Shown: piece by piece, positions 17,409 through 25,767 of the stretch
Numbering within the stretch: the stretch's first letter is position 1
How the letters are laid out: every line of letters starts with the position of its first letter
Source: JALORV01 sp963766365
Lineage (GTDB): Bacteria; Pseudomonadota; Gammaproteobacteria; Burkholderiales; Burkholderiaceae_F
Assembly (NCBI GenBank): GCA_963766365.1
Contig: CAVXZK010000003.1
Span: 1 to 64,000, forward strand
Reading direction: 5' to 3'
Length of the DNA stretch: 64,000 nt
Program-made: the position numbers and the translations under genes
Notes under the pieces: model-generated
What the model saw: the letters and a program-made list of their open reading frames with translations, nothing else
What the model was told of the DNA's origin: nothing
Databases searched by the model: none

Positions 17409-19283
17409 TTACTTGGCCGGCACCGAAGCCGCATCGGGTCGCCAGATCTGGCCGATCGAGAGCGTCTGCAGCTTCTTGCGGTAGCCATAGACGAGATTGA
17501 CGATCGCCCGTGACACGAACACCGCCGAGAAGATCGATGTCAGGATGCCGAGGACGTGCACGACTGCAAACCCGCGCACCGGTCCGGAGCCGAAAGTCAG
17601 CAAGGCCACGCCGGCGATCAGTGTCGTGACATTCGAGTCGAGAATGGTCGCGAACGCCTTCTCGTAGCCCTCGGTGATTGCCTGCTGGGCCGTGCGGCCG
17701 TTGCGCAGTTCCTCGCGCACGCGTTCGTTGATCAGCACGTTGGCGTCGATGGCCATGCCGAGCGTCAGTGCAATGGCCGCGATTCCGGGCAGCGTCAGCG
17801 TTGCCTGCAGCAGCGACAGCAGTGCTACCAGCAGCATCACGTTGACGCTCAGCGACACCACCGAGACCAGGCCGAAGACGCGGTAGTACAGGATCATGAA
17901 GACGGCGATCGCCGCGAAACCGTAGAGCGTCGAGCGGAAACCGCGTTCGATGTTCTCGCGGCCGAGGCTCGGGCCGATCGTGCGCTCCTCGATGATCTCC
18001 ATCGGCGCTGCCAGCGAGCCGGAGCGGATCAGCAGCGCGAGGTCTGTGGTTTCCTGTACCGAGAAATTGCCGGTGATCTGGAACTGGTTGCCGAATTCGC
18101 CCTGGATGCGGGCAACCGAGATCGCCTCGCCCTTGCCCCGCTCGTACAGCACGATCGCCATCAGCTTGCCAATGTTGTCGCGCGTGATCGCGCGCATCGC
18201 GCGGCCGCCGGCCTCGTCCAGCCGCACCGATACCGCCGGGCGCTGGGTCTGGCTGTCGATAGTCGCCGAGGCGTTGTTGAGCTGGTTACCGGTGACGACC
18301 ACCTCTCGCTTCAGCACCACCGGTGTCACGGTGCCGTCGCTCTTGCGTTCGGGTACCGTCAACGCGCCGGCTCCACCGGAGGCGATTGCCTCCTGGTCGA
18401 CCATGCGGATCTCCAGCGTCGCCGTGCGGCCGAGCAGCGACTTCGCACGCGCGACGTCCTGCACGCCAGGCAGCTGCACGACGATGCGGTCCGCTCCCTG
18501 CTGCTGGATCACCGGCTCGGCCACGCCGAGTTCGTTCACGCGGTTGTGCAGCGTCGTTATGTTCTGCTTCAACGCGTTATTCTGGATTTCCTTCTGCGCT
18601 GCCGGCGACAGCGTCGCGAACAGCAGCAACTCTGCTCCAGTGCCTTCCTCACGCAAGGTCAGCTCCTGCACCTGGCCGCGGATCAGGTCTTCGGCGCGGG
18701 CGCGCGTTTCGGCGTCGCGGAACTTGATCTCGATCTCGGTCGCCGACTTGCTGATGCCGGAGTGACGAATGTTCTTCTCACGCAGCAGCGTGCGGATGTC
18801 CGAAGTGAACGTCTCGAGCCGCTTGTCGACGGCAGCACGCATGTCGACCTGCAGCAGGAAGTGCACACCGCCGCGCAGGTCGAGACCGAGGTACATCGGC
18901 AGCGCATGCAGTGACTTCAGCCAGGCCGGCGTGTTCGAGATCAGGTTCAGCGCGACGATGTACGAAGGGTCGTCGGCGCTCGGGTTGAGCGCCCGCTGCA
19001 GTGCGTCCTTGGCCTGCAACTGGACGTCGGTGTCGCGGAAGCGCGCACGAATCGTCGAGTTCAGCGTCGTCGTGTCGAAGAACATGCCGGTTGTTTCGAG
19101 CTTCGCGTCCCTGAGCAGCGCCTCGACGCGCGACATCAGGGCGGCATCGACCTTCACCGTCGGCTTGCCCGACGACACCTGCACCGCAGGCGACTCGCCG
19201 AAGAAGTTCGGCAACGTGTACATCGCGCCGATCAGCAGCGCGACCACGATGACGATGTATTTCCAGAGGGGGTAACGGTTCAT
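17409..19283 (-). CDS. secD: Protein translocase subunit SecD
   Basis: The 624-residue protein has an N-terminal anchor followed by LGLDLRGGVHFLLQVD, the SecD periplasmic motif. A large periplasmic domain is followed by six membrane helices with GMAIDANVLINERVREELRNG. It pairs with SecF in the accessory translocase complex. Length is typical of betaproteobacterial SecD. ATG 19283 is a clear start at the first helix. Confidence 0.97.
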   Translation of the reverse strand: MNRYPLWKYIVIVVALLIGAMYTLPNFFGESPAVQVSSGKPTVKVDAALMSRVEALLRDAKLETTGMFFDTTTLNSTIRARFRDTDVQLQAKDALQRALNPSADDPSYIVALNLISNTPAWLKSLHALPMYLGLDLRGGVHFLLQVDMRAAVDKRLETFTSDIRTLLREKNIRHSGISKSATEIEIKFRDAETRARAEDLIRGQVQELTLREEGTGAELLLFATLSPAAQKEIQNNALKQNITTLHNRVNELGVAEPVIQQQGADRIVVQLPGVQDVARAKSLLGRTATLEIRMVDQEAIASGGAGALTVPERKSDGTVTPVVLKREVVVTGNQLNNASATIDSQTQRPAVSVRLDEAGGRAMRAITRDNIGKLMAIVLYERGKGEAISVARIQGEFGNQFQITGNFSVQETTDLALLIRSGSLAAPMEIIEERTIGPSLGRENIERGFRSTLYGFAAIAVFMILYYRVFGLVSVVSLSVNVMLLVALLSLLQATLTLPGIAAIALTLGMAIDANVLINERVREELRNGRTAQQAITEGYEKAFATILDSNVTTLIAGVALLTFGSGPVRGFAVVHVLGILTSIFSAVFVSRAIVNLVYGYRKKLQTLSIGQIWRPDAASVPAK

Positions 19284-19348
19284 TTTCGATTCGACCTCGT
19301 GGTCGCGCCGCTACGCGGCGCACGTGCACTCGGTCGAGAGGCGTTAGC

Positions 19349-19381
19349 GGCCCGGTCTCCGGGCGGGCGGGCGCCCGGGCC
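19349..19381. repeat. GC-rich hairpin between yajC and secD
   Basis: GGCCCGG (19349-19355) and CCGGGCC (19375-19381) are inverted, with a smaller nested pair CCCGG-TCT-CCGGG. It sits in the 169-base gap between yajC and secD and may lower read-through into secD. No T run is present. Confidence 0.35.
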
Positions 19382-19452
19382 GATGAAGACGGCACGAGCG
19401 GGTCGGGCGGGCACGGCGAACAACGATCGAGGCGCTTGTGGGTGACGATGCC

Positions 19453-19800
19453 TTAGATCGACTTGACGGTGCCCTTCGGCAGCAGGGTCTGGACCGCAGC
19501 GCGCTGCATCGACAGCTGCACCGGCTGGCCATTGACGGCGGCGACCTGCACCGTGATGTACTGGTCAGTGATGTCGGTGATCTTCCCGACGATGCCGCCG
19601 GCTGTCACGACCTCGTCGCCCTTGTTCAGCGCGTCGACCATCGCCTTTTGTTCCTTCTGGCGCTTGACCTGCGGCCGGATCAGAAGGAAGTAGAAGACGA
19701 TGAAGATCAGCACCATGAAGCCAATCGACATCAGTGACGACTCGGCGCCGGGTTGGGCCGCCGGAGCGGATTGTGCATAGGCGTTCGCAATGAAGAACAT
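19453..19800 (-). CDS. yajC: Preprotein translocase subunit YajC
   Basis: The 115-residue protein has one membrane helix (about 25-45, in MSIGFMVLIFIVFYFLLIRP) followed by the conserved KRQKEQKAMVDALNKGDEV and VVTAGGIVGKI. YajC associates with SecDF and the Sec translocon. It lies between tgt and secD in the common order queA-tgt-yajC-secD-secF, all on the same strand. Confidence 0.95.
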   Translation of the reverse strand: MFFIANAYAQSAPAAQPGAESSLMSIGFMVLIFIVFYFLLIRPQVKRQKEQKAMVDALNKGDEVVTAGGIVGKITDITDQYITVQVAAVNGQPVQLSMQRAAVQTLLPKGTVKSI

Positions 19801-19884
19801 CGGTTTCCCCGCTGGAAGATGTGGAATCGGGCGGGCCCACCCGAAGCGGGCCGCAGAACCGGCGGATTATAGGGCGCACCGCCC

Positions 19885-21027
19885 TCAGACGCCGCGTGCG
19901 CGGCTCTGGGTGAAATCCCTGCGGAAGGTCTCGAATCGGCCGGCCTCGATGGCGGCACGCGCCTCCCGCATCAGGCCCAGGTAGAAGTGCAGGTTATGCA
20001 CGGTGTTCAGCCGCGCTCCGAGGATCTCGTTGACCCGCTGCAGGTGATGCAGGTAGGCACGGCTGAACTGACGGCAGGTGGCACAGCTGCAGCCCGGCTC
20101 TACCGGCTCCAGATCATTGCGGTAGCGGGCATTGCGAAGCTTCAGATCGCCGAAGCGAGTGAAGAGCCACCCGTTGCGCGCGTTGCGTGTCGGCATCACG
20201 CAGTCGAACATGTCGATGCCGGCGGCGATGCCATCGAGCAGGTCTTCGGGGGTGCCGACACCCATCAGGTAGCGCGGACGGTCGCGCGGCAGCTGCGGCG
20301 CGGTGTAGACGAGGATGCGCAGCAAGTCTTCCTTGGGTTCGCCGACCGACAACCCACCGATGGCATAGCCGTCGAAGCCGAGGTCGACCAGTCCACCGAG
20401 CGACTCGTCCCGCAGCGGCTCGTACATGCCACCCTGGACAATGCCGAACAGCGCGTTGCGGCGGCCGCGGGCCTCGCCGAGCCGCAGGAATTCATCGCGG
20501 CTGCGCTGGGCCCAACGCAGCGACAGTCGCATCGACGTCGCGGCCTCGTCCTTTGTGGCAGACCGGCCGTCGATCTCGTACGGCGTGCACTCGTCGAAGA
20601 CCATCGCGATGTCGGAGTCGAGCACCGCCTGGATGCGCATCGACTCCTCGGGTGTCAGGAACAGCCGGTCGCCGTTGACGGGCGAGGCGAAGCGCACCCC
20701 TTCCTCCGCGATCCTGCGCAGCGGACCGAGCGAGAACACCTGAAAGCCCCCGGAGTCGGTAAGGATGGGTCGGTCCCAGCCCATGAAGCGGTGCAAGCCG
20801 CCATGCGCTTCGATGACCTCGAGCCCGGGGCGCAGCCAGAGATGGAACGTATTGCCGAGCACGATCTGCGCTCCGATCTCGACGAGTTCCCCCGGCGCCA
20901 TCGCCTTCACCGTGCCATAGGTGCCGACCGGCATGAATGTCGGAGTCTCGACCGTGCCGTGCTCCAGCCTCAGGCGGCCGCGTCGTGCGGTGCCGTCGCT
21001 GTCAATAAGCTCGAAAGCGGCGCTCAT
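19885..21027 (-). CDS. tgt: Queuine tRNA-ribosyltransferase
   Basis: Tgt exchanges guanine-34 of tRNAs with GUN anticodons for the queuosine precursor preQ1. The 380-residue protein has DSGGFQVFSL with the general-base Asp, GGLSVGEPKEDL for substrate recognition, DCVMPTRNAR with the catalytic Asp, and the zinc site CSCATC plus a later His. ATG 21027 overlaps the queA stop by four bases, so the two queuosine genes are coupled. Confidence 0.97.
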   Translation of the reverse strand: MSAAFELIDSDGTARRGRLRLEHGTVETPTFMPVGTYGTVKAMAPGELVEIGAQIVLGNTFHLWLRPGLEVIEAHGGLHRFMGWDRPILTDSGGFQVFSLGPLRRIAEEGVRFASPVNGDRLFLTPEESMRIQAVLDSDIAMVFDECTPYEIDGRSATKDEAATSMRLSLRWAQRSRDEFLRLGEARGRRNALFGIVQGGMYEPLRDESLGGLVDLGFDGYAIGGLSVGEPKEDLLRILVYTAPQLPRDRPRYLMGVGTPEDLLDGIAAGIDMFDCVMPTRNARNGWLFTRFGDLKLRNARYRNDLEPVEPGCSCATCRQFSRAYLHHLQRVNEILGARLNTVHNLHFYLGLMREARAAIEAGRFETFRRDFTQSRARGV

Positions 21028-22073
21028 GTCGCGCGCTCCAGCAGCATCGCGTCGCCATAGCTGAAGAAGCGATAGCGTTCGGCGATCGCGTGCGCGTACG
21101 CGGCGCGGATAGTCTCGACACCGCTGAATGCGGAAACCAGCATCAGCAGCGTCGACTTCGGCAGGTGGAAGTTGGTGATCAGGCGGTCGACGACACGAAA
21201 CCGAGAGCCCGGCGTGATGAAAAGCGTGGTCTCGGCCGCCCCGGCTCGCACTTCCCTGCCGTCCGTCGCCGCCGACTCGAGTGCTCGCAGACTGGTAGTG
21301 CCGACAGCAACAATGCGCCGGCCGGCGCGCCGTGCCAAGTTGACTGCCTCGGCGGCGGCGGGCGGGATCTCGTACCACTCGCTATGCATCCGGTGGCCGG
21401 CCAACCGCTCGCCGCGAACCGGCTGGAACGTGCCGGCGCCGACATGCAGCGTCAGGTGTACCGACTGAACACCGTGGACGCGCAGGGTGTCCAGGATCCC
21501 GGGAGTGAAGTGCAGGCCGGCTGTTGGCGCTGCCACCGCCCCCGGCCGTGCCGCGAACACCGTCTGATACCGCTCCACGTCGACGGCGCTGTCGGCATGG
21601 CCGATGTACGGTGGCAGCGGCACGTGACCCTGTTCCTCGAGCACTGCGAGGACGTCGCGGTTGAAGCGCAGCAGGAAGAAGTCGTCGCGTCGGCCCTCGA
21701 CGACTGCTTCGGTACCCTCGGCGAACAGCACCCGGCTGCCCGTCGCCGGCGTGTGGCTGGTTCGCACCAGCGCCAGTGCGAGCGTCGTTTCCAGAACGCG
21801 TTCCACCAGCGCCTCGACCTTGCCGCCGCTGGGCTTGTGCCCGAACAGCCGTGCCTTAATGACGCGGGTGTCGTTGAACACCAGCAGGTCATCCCGATCA
21901 AGGAGGCCCACCAGGTCACCAAAGCGAAGGTCGCGCAGCCCTTCGGGAGCGACATGCAGCAGCCGGCTGGCCGCTCGATCGGGCAGCGGATGCTGCGCGA
22001 TCAGCTCGGGTGGCAGTTCGAAGTCGAAATCCGCGAGCGTCAACTCGCGTTCGGCGATGGCTTGACCGGCCAT
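21024..22073 (-). CDS. queA: S-adenosylmethionine:tRNA ribosyltransferase-isomerase
   Basis: QueA adds an epoxycyclopentanediol moiety from SAM to preQ1 on tRNA. The 349-residue protein has DFDFELPPELIAQHP at the start, FNDTRVIKARLFGHK, HVGAGTFQPVR and the C-terminal LITNFHLPKSTLLMLVSAF, all family signatures. It is directly upstream of tgt. A queG gene for the last queuosine step lies at 38302, so at least three genes of this pathway are in the window. Confidence 0.97.
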   Translation of the reverse strand: MAGQAIAERELTLADFDFELPPELIAQHPLPDRAASRLLHVAPEGLRDLRFGDLVGLLDRDDLLVFNDTRVIKARLFGHKPSGGKVEALVERVLETTLALALVRTSHTPATGSRVLFAEGTEAVVEGRRDDFFLLRFNRDVLAVLEEQGHVPLPPYIGHADSAVDVERYQTVFAARPGAVAAPTAGLHFTPGILDTLRVHGVQSVHLTLHVGAGTFQPVRGERLAGHRMHSEWYEIPPAAAEAVNLARRAGRRIVAVGTTSLRALESAATDGREVRAGAAETTLFITPGSRFRVVDRLITNFHLPKSTLLMLVSAFSGVETIRAAYAHAIAERYRFFSYGDAMLLERAT

Positions 22074-22132
22074 GCGTTCCCTCTGACGCGCAATGCACGC
22101 GTCGCAGTTACGTTGCGCGTGCCGCTTTCGAT

Positions 22133-22219
22133 TGGTGCCGGGAAAGGGAATCGAACCCTTACGGTATTGCTACCGCGGGATTTTGAGTCCCGTGCGTCTA
22201 CCAGTTCCGCCATCCCGGC
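22133..22219 (-). tRNA. tRNA-Leu (CAA anticodon)
   Basis: The 87-base gene folds as a class II tRNA. The acceptor GCCGGGA pairs with TCCCGGC, the anticodon loop is CTCAAAA (anticodon CAA, codon TTG), a long variable arm follows (CGGTAGCAATACCG), and the T loop is TTCGATT. The 3' CCA is encoded. It lies between the RDD gene and queA on the same strand. Confidence 0.95.
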
Positions 22220-22229
22220 TGGGCGGCGA

Positions 22230-22258
22230 ATTATCTATGAAAGCGCGCGCTCGACCAA
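22230..22258 (-). promoter_or_regulatory. Likely sigma-70 promoter of tRNA-Leu
   Basis: On the minus strand TTGGTC (-35) and GATAAT (-10) are separated by exactly 17 bases. The -10 ends 10 bases before the tRNA 5' end, as expected for a stable RNA promoter. Confidence 0.6.
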
Positions 22259-22266
22259 ACCTGTAC

Positions 22267-22728
22267 TCAGCGCGCGGCGCTCGAGGGGCGGTCCTTCACC
22301 ACCACGGTACCCGCGAGCTTGTCGTGCCAGCCCTGCTTGCGCGCATCGAAGGCCACCCAGATCAGGCCGAGGCACAGCGGGATCATCGAGACGTAGTAGC
22401 CAAGGTAGCGGCCGACAAGCTGGCCCGTTGAGGCTCGCCGGCCGGTGCGCGCATCGACGATGCGGGCGCCAATCGCGATCTTGCCGGGCGTGGCCTGGCG
22501 GTAGACCCAGAACAGAATCACGGCGACCGCCGGCAGCACCCAGTTGAGCAGCACGTCAGCGGCGCCGCCCATCATGTCCGGTTCCACGAAGTATCCGGGG
22601 CCGTAGATCCAGTAGAGCAGGGGCACGATGATCAGCAGCAGAAGCACGCTGTCGATGAGCGCCGCGCCGACGCGTGCCCAGAAGCCGACGTACTCGGCCC
22701 CGGCCAGCCCGTCAGTTTCGTTGGCCAT
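22267..22728 (-). CDS. RDD family membrane protein
   Basis: The 153-residue protein has three hydrophobic segments. It carries the RDD-type marks FWARVGAALIDSVLLL near residue 16, TPGKIAIGARIVDARTG near 85 and KQGWHDKLAGTVVV near 131. RDD proteins are inner-membrane proteins of poorly known role; some act as sodium/proton antiporters. Its ATG overlaps the panC stop by one base (TGATG), so it is translated with panC. Confidence 0.85.
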   Translation of the reverse strand: MANETDGLAGAEYVGFWARVGAALIDSVLLLLIIVPLLYWIYGPGYFVEPDMMGGAADVLLNWVLPAVAVILFWVYRQATPGKIAIGARIVDARTGRRASTGQLVGRYLGYYVSMIPLCLGLIWVAFDARKQGWHDKLAGTVVVKDRPSSAAR

Positions 22729-23570
22729 CAGATCTCCAGGTTGTCGATCAGGCGCGTCGTGCCCAGCTTCGCAGCCGTCAGGACCACCAGCGGTTCGCCG
22801 GACTGGACCTCGCCTGAGGCGGGGGCGTTCAGGTCGCGTTGACGTCTTACCGAGACGTAATCGACCTTCCAGCCGTTGGCCGCCAGCTCGCGGGCGGCGT
22901 CGTGTTCGATGCGTGCAACGTCCGTCTCGCCGTCGCGCAACCGGGCGCGCACCGCGTTCAGCGTCGCGTACAGGCGCGGCGCCTCCTTGCGTTCAATCGC
23001 GCTCAGGAAGCGGTTGCGCGACGACAGGGCCAGGCCGTCGGGGTCGCGCACCGTCTCGTGCGGGATGATCTCGGTGGGCAGCGCGAACTGCCGGCACATG
23101 TTGCGCACGATCATCAGCTGCTGGTAGTCCTTCTTGCCGAAGATCGCTACGCGCGGTTGCACGCAGGAAAAGAGCTTCAGCACGACCGTGCTGACACCGA
23201 CGAAGAACCCGGGGCGGAACTCGCCCTCGAGGATGTCGCCCAGGTCATGCGGCGGTTGCACGCGGTAGTTCTGCGGCTCCGGATACATCTCCTGTTCGTT
23301 GGGCGCGAACAGCACGTAGACGTGGTTGTGCTTCTGCAGCTTCTCGATGTCGTCCTGCAGCGTGCGCGGGTATTTGTCGAAATCCTCGTTGGGTCCGAAC
23401 TGCAGGCGGTTGACGAAGATCGACGCGACCACCGGATCGCCGTGCTGGTGCGCCATCGCCATCAGCGACAGATGCGCCGCGTGCAGGTTGCCCATCGTGG
23501 GCACGAAGGCGATGCGGTTCTGCCCCCGCAGCTGGTCCCGCAGGTCTTCGATCGTGTGGACGACTTTCAT
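22728..23570 (-). CDS. panC: Pantothenate synthetase
   Basis: PanC joins pantoate and beta-alanine with ATP to give pantothenate. The 280-residue protein has VPTMGNLHAAHLSLM (the HIGH-like ATP site), FGKKDYQQLMIVRNM and DGLALSSRNRFL (the KMSKS-like loop). Start ATG 23570 is chosen over a longer in-frame start because MKVVHTIEDLRDQL is the usual N-terminus. panB lies 64 bases upstream. Confidence 0.96.
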   Translation of the reverse strand: MKVVHTIEDLRDQLRGQNRIAFVPTMGNLHAAHLSLMAMAHQHGDPVVASIFVNRLQFGPNEDFDKYPRTLQDDIEKLQKHNHVYVLFAPNEQEMYPEPQNYRVQPPHDLGDILEGEFRPGFFVGVSTVVLKLFSCVQPRVAIFGKKDYQQLMIVRNMCRQFALPTEIIPHETVRDPDGLALSSRNRFLSAIERKEAPRLYATLNAVRARLRDGETDVARIEHDAARELAANGWKVDYVSVRRQRDLNAPASGEVQSGEPLVVLTAAKLGTTRLIDNLEI

Positions 23571-23634
23571 CGTGTCGGACCCGCAGAACGGGAGCGGTGG
23601 CAACGGCCGCGGATTGTAGAGGCAGGCCGCCGGC

Positions 23635-24465
23635 TCAGTAACCGTGTTCGGGGGCCGGGAAGCTGCGGTCCTTGACCGCGGTCACGTACGCGGCAACGGC
23701 CTCGCTGATCGCTGGCTGACCCTGCATGAAATTCCGTACGAAACGCGGCTTGCGGCCCGGGTAGACATCCAGCATGTCGTGCAGCACCAGCACCTGGCCT
23801 GAGACGCCGGCGCCGGCGCCTATGCCGATGGTTGGCATGCTGACCGCCTGTGTGACGCGACTGGCCAGCGCGCTCGGGATCAGCTCGAGCACCAGCATGG
23901 CGGCGCCGGCCCCATCCAGTGCGCGCGCATCGGCAAGCACGCGCTCGGCCTCGCCTTCGGTGCGGCCCTGGATGCGATAGCCGCCGAGCGCGTGCACCGA
24001 CTGTGGCGTCAGGCCGAGGTGGGCGCACACCGGTATGCCGCGCTCGACGAGGAAGGCGATCGTCGGCGCCAGCCAGGCCCCGCCTTCGAGCTTCACCATC
24101 TTCGCGCCGGCCTGCATCAACTCGACGGCATTCGCCAGCGCCTGCTCCGGCCCCGCCTGGTAGCTGCCGAACGGCATGTCGGCGATCAGCCACGCACTGC
24201 TCAGTCCGCGGGCGACGCAGCGAGTGTGATACGCCACGTCCGCGACCGTCACCGGCAGCGTCGAGTCCAGTCCCTGCACCACCATACCAAGAGAGTCGCC
24301 CACCAGCACGCAATCCACGCCGGCAGCGTCGAGCAGCCGCGCGAAGCTGGCGTCATAGCAGGTCAGCATCGCGATCGGTTGGCCGGCGGTGCGCATCTCG
24401 CGCAGCCGCGGCAGCGACACCGCTTTGCGCGCGCTCGCTGCAGGTGCTTGTGGATGTGTGCTCAT
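23635..24465 (-). CDS. panB: 3-methyl-2-oxobutanoate hydroxymethyltransferase
   Basis: PanB makes ketopantoate from alpha-ketoisovalerate and methylene-tetrahydrofolate. The 276-residue protein shows MLTCYDASFARLLDAAGVD, VGDSLGMVVQG, GAKMVKLEGG and HLGLTPQSVHALGGYRIQG, including the metal-binding Asp residues. The ATG at 24465 starts two bases from the end of the nucleoside kinase gene. An in-frame ATG at 24492 inside that gene is less likely. It forms a pantothenate unit with panC. Confidence 0.95.
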   Translation of the reverse strand: MSTHPQAPAASARKAVSLPRLREMRTAGQPIAMLTCYDASFARLLDAAGVDCVLVGDSLGMVVQGLDSTLPVTVADVAYHTRCVARGLSSAWLIADMPFGSYQAGPEQALANAVELMQAGAKMVKLEGGAWLAPTIAFLVERGIPVCAHLGLTPQSVHALGGYRIQGRTEGEAERVLADARALDGAGAAMLVLELIPSALASRVTQAVSMPTIGIGAGAGVSGQVLVLHDMLDVYPGRKPRFVRNFMQGQPAISEAVAAYVTAVKDRSFPAPEHGY

Positions 24466-24466
24466 C

Positions 24467-25108
24467 TCAGGCCGCGAGGTTGAAGTATTCACGCCGACCG
24501 CGCAGCCGCGCGATGCGGTCGAGCAGGAGGGTGAAGTCTGCCGCGCTGTCGATCGGGTTCAGGTTCTCGGTGTTGACGATCAGGACTGGAGCGTCATCGT
24601 ACTGATGGAAGAAGCGCATGTAACTCTCGGCCAGGGCGGCGAGGTATTCCTCGCCGACGCGTGCCTCGACCGGATTGCCTCGTCGCAGCACGCGCTCGGC
24701 CAGTTTCCCGGGCGGCGCCTGCAGATAGATCACCAGGTCGGGCGGCGGTGTCTGCGGTCGCAACTGCGCGAGTATCTGCTCATAAAGCTTCAGCTCGTCG
24801 TCGGCCAGCGTCAGTCGCGCGAACAGGGCGTCCTTGTCCAACAGGAAGTCGGCAAAGAGCAGCTCCTGGAACATGTCCAGCTGGCGCAGATCCGCCAGCT
24901 GCTGCACGCGCTGAAACAGGAAGAAGAGTTGGGTCGGCAAGGCATAGCGGGCGCGATCGCTGTAAAAGCGCTCGAGGAACGGATTGGCCTCGGGCTTTTC
25001 GAGCAAGGTGTGGCCATTGAAATGCTCGGCCAGTTTGCGCGTCAATGAGGTCTTGCCCGCACCAATCGGCCCTTCAATCGCAACGTAACGGTAGCGTCCG
25101 GCAATCAT
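24467..25108 (-). CDS. Deoxynucleoside kinase (deoxyadenosine/deoxyguanosine kinase family)
   Basis: The 213-residue protein starts with YVAIEGPIGAGKTSL (P-loop at 13-20) and has LEKPEANPFLERFY. It also shows LFFLFQRVQQL and DLVIYLQAPPGKLAERV. This is the dCK/dGK family that phosphorylates deoxynucleosides for salvage. The gene commonly lies between folK and panB in betaproteobacteria, as here. Substrate preference cannot be read from sequence. Confidence 0.88.
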   Translation of the reverse strand: MIAGRYRYVAIEGPIGAGKTSLTRKLAEHFNGHTLLEKPEANPFLERFYSDRARYALPTQLFFLFQRVQQLADLRQLDMFQELLFADFLLDKDALFARLTLADDELKLYEQILAQLRPQTPPPDLVIYLQAPPGKLAERVLRRGNPVEARVGEEYLAALAESYMRFFHQYDDAPVLIVNTENLNPIDSAADFTLLLDRIARLRGRREYFNLAA

Positions 25109-25254
25109 GCGAGCACGCTGAAAATGAGGCGCAACGCGCCAGTCCGGCTCGTCGCGTCCTGCAGCGCGTCCAGACGGTGAGCTTGCTTCATCGGCTGATC
25201 AGCAGGGACGTCGTCCGTGCGACGACCGTCGGGCCCGGCATGAGGATCTGCCGC

Positions 25255-25767
25255 TCAGGGCGCCGCCGGCGCCTCGTGTGGCTCGATACGCTGGTCTTCG
25301 ACCGATTCGAGGAATGCAGAGGCGGGGCCCTGGCCTGGTATCCGGATGCCGGGATCCAGGTCGAGCAACGGCCGCAGCACGAAGGCGCGCAGATGCAGGC
25401 GCGGATGCGGCAGAGTGAGCGGCGTGCTCTGGATGATCATGTCGCCGAGCAGCAGCAGATCCAGATCGACATTGCGGGGGGCATTTTTCTTCAAGCCGCG
25501 CCGCTTACGTCCCAGCATCAGCTCGATGTCGAGCAGGTGCAGCAACAGCGCATACGGTTCGAGCGCCGTCTCGACTTTGGCAACGGCATTCAGGTAGTCA
25601 GGTCCCGGTGCATCGACCGGTGCCGAGCGATAGTAAGGCGACACGGCAATGAAGTCGGTCTGCTCGATCGAACGTAGCGACTCGATCGCCGAGTTCAGTG
25701 CCTCGGCGACGTCGCCCTGATTCGATCCCAGCCCGATGTACGCGATTCGCTTCACTGCGTCGCTCAC
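25255..25767 (-). CDS. folK: 2-amino-4-hydroxy-6-hydroxymethyldihydropteridine pyrophosphokinase
   Basis: FolK transfers pyrophosphate from ATP to the pterin precursor of folate. The 170-residue protein has IGLGSNQGD near residue 11, SPYYRSAPVDAPGPDYLNAV and the signature RNVDLDLLLLG followed by LPHPRLHLRAFVL. The GTG start at 25767 overlaps the pcnB stop by four bases, the usual pcnB-folK coupling. Confidence 0.95.
   Translation of the reverse strand: MSDAVKRIAYIGLGSNQGDVAEALNSAIESLRSIEQTDFIAVSPYYRSAPVDAPGPDYLNAVAKVETALEPYALLLHLLDIELMLGRKRRGLKKNAPRNVDLDLLLLGDMIIQSTPLTLPHPRLHLRAFVLRPLLDLDPGIRIPGQGPASAFLESVEDQRIEPHEAPAAP

Noticed and set aside
17556..18914. Plus-strand ORF of 452 codons opposite secD
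   Set aside because: Antisense shadow of secD; rich in Gln, His and Arg, with no motif.
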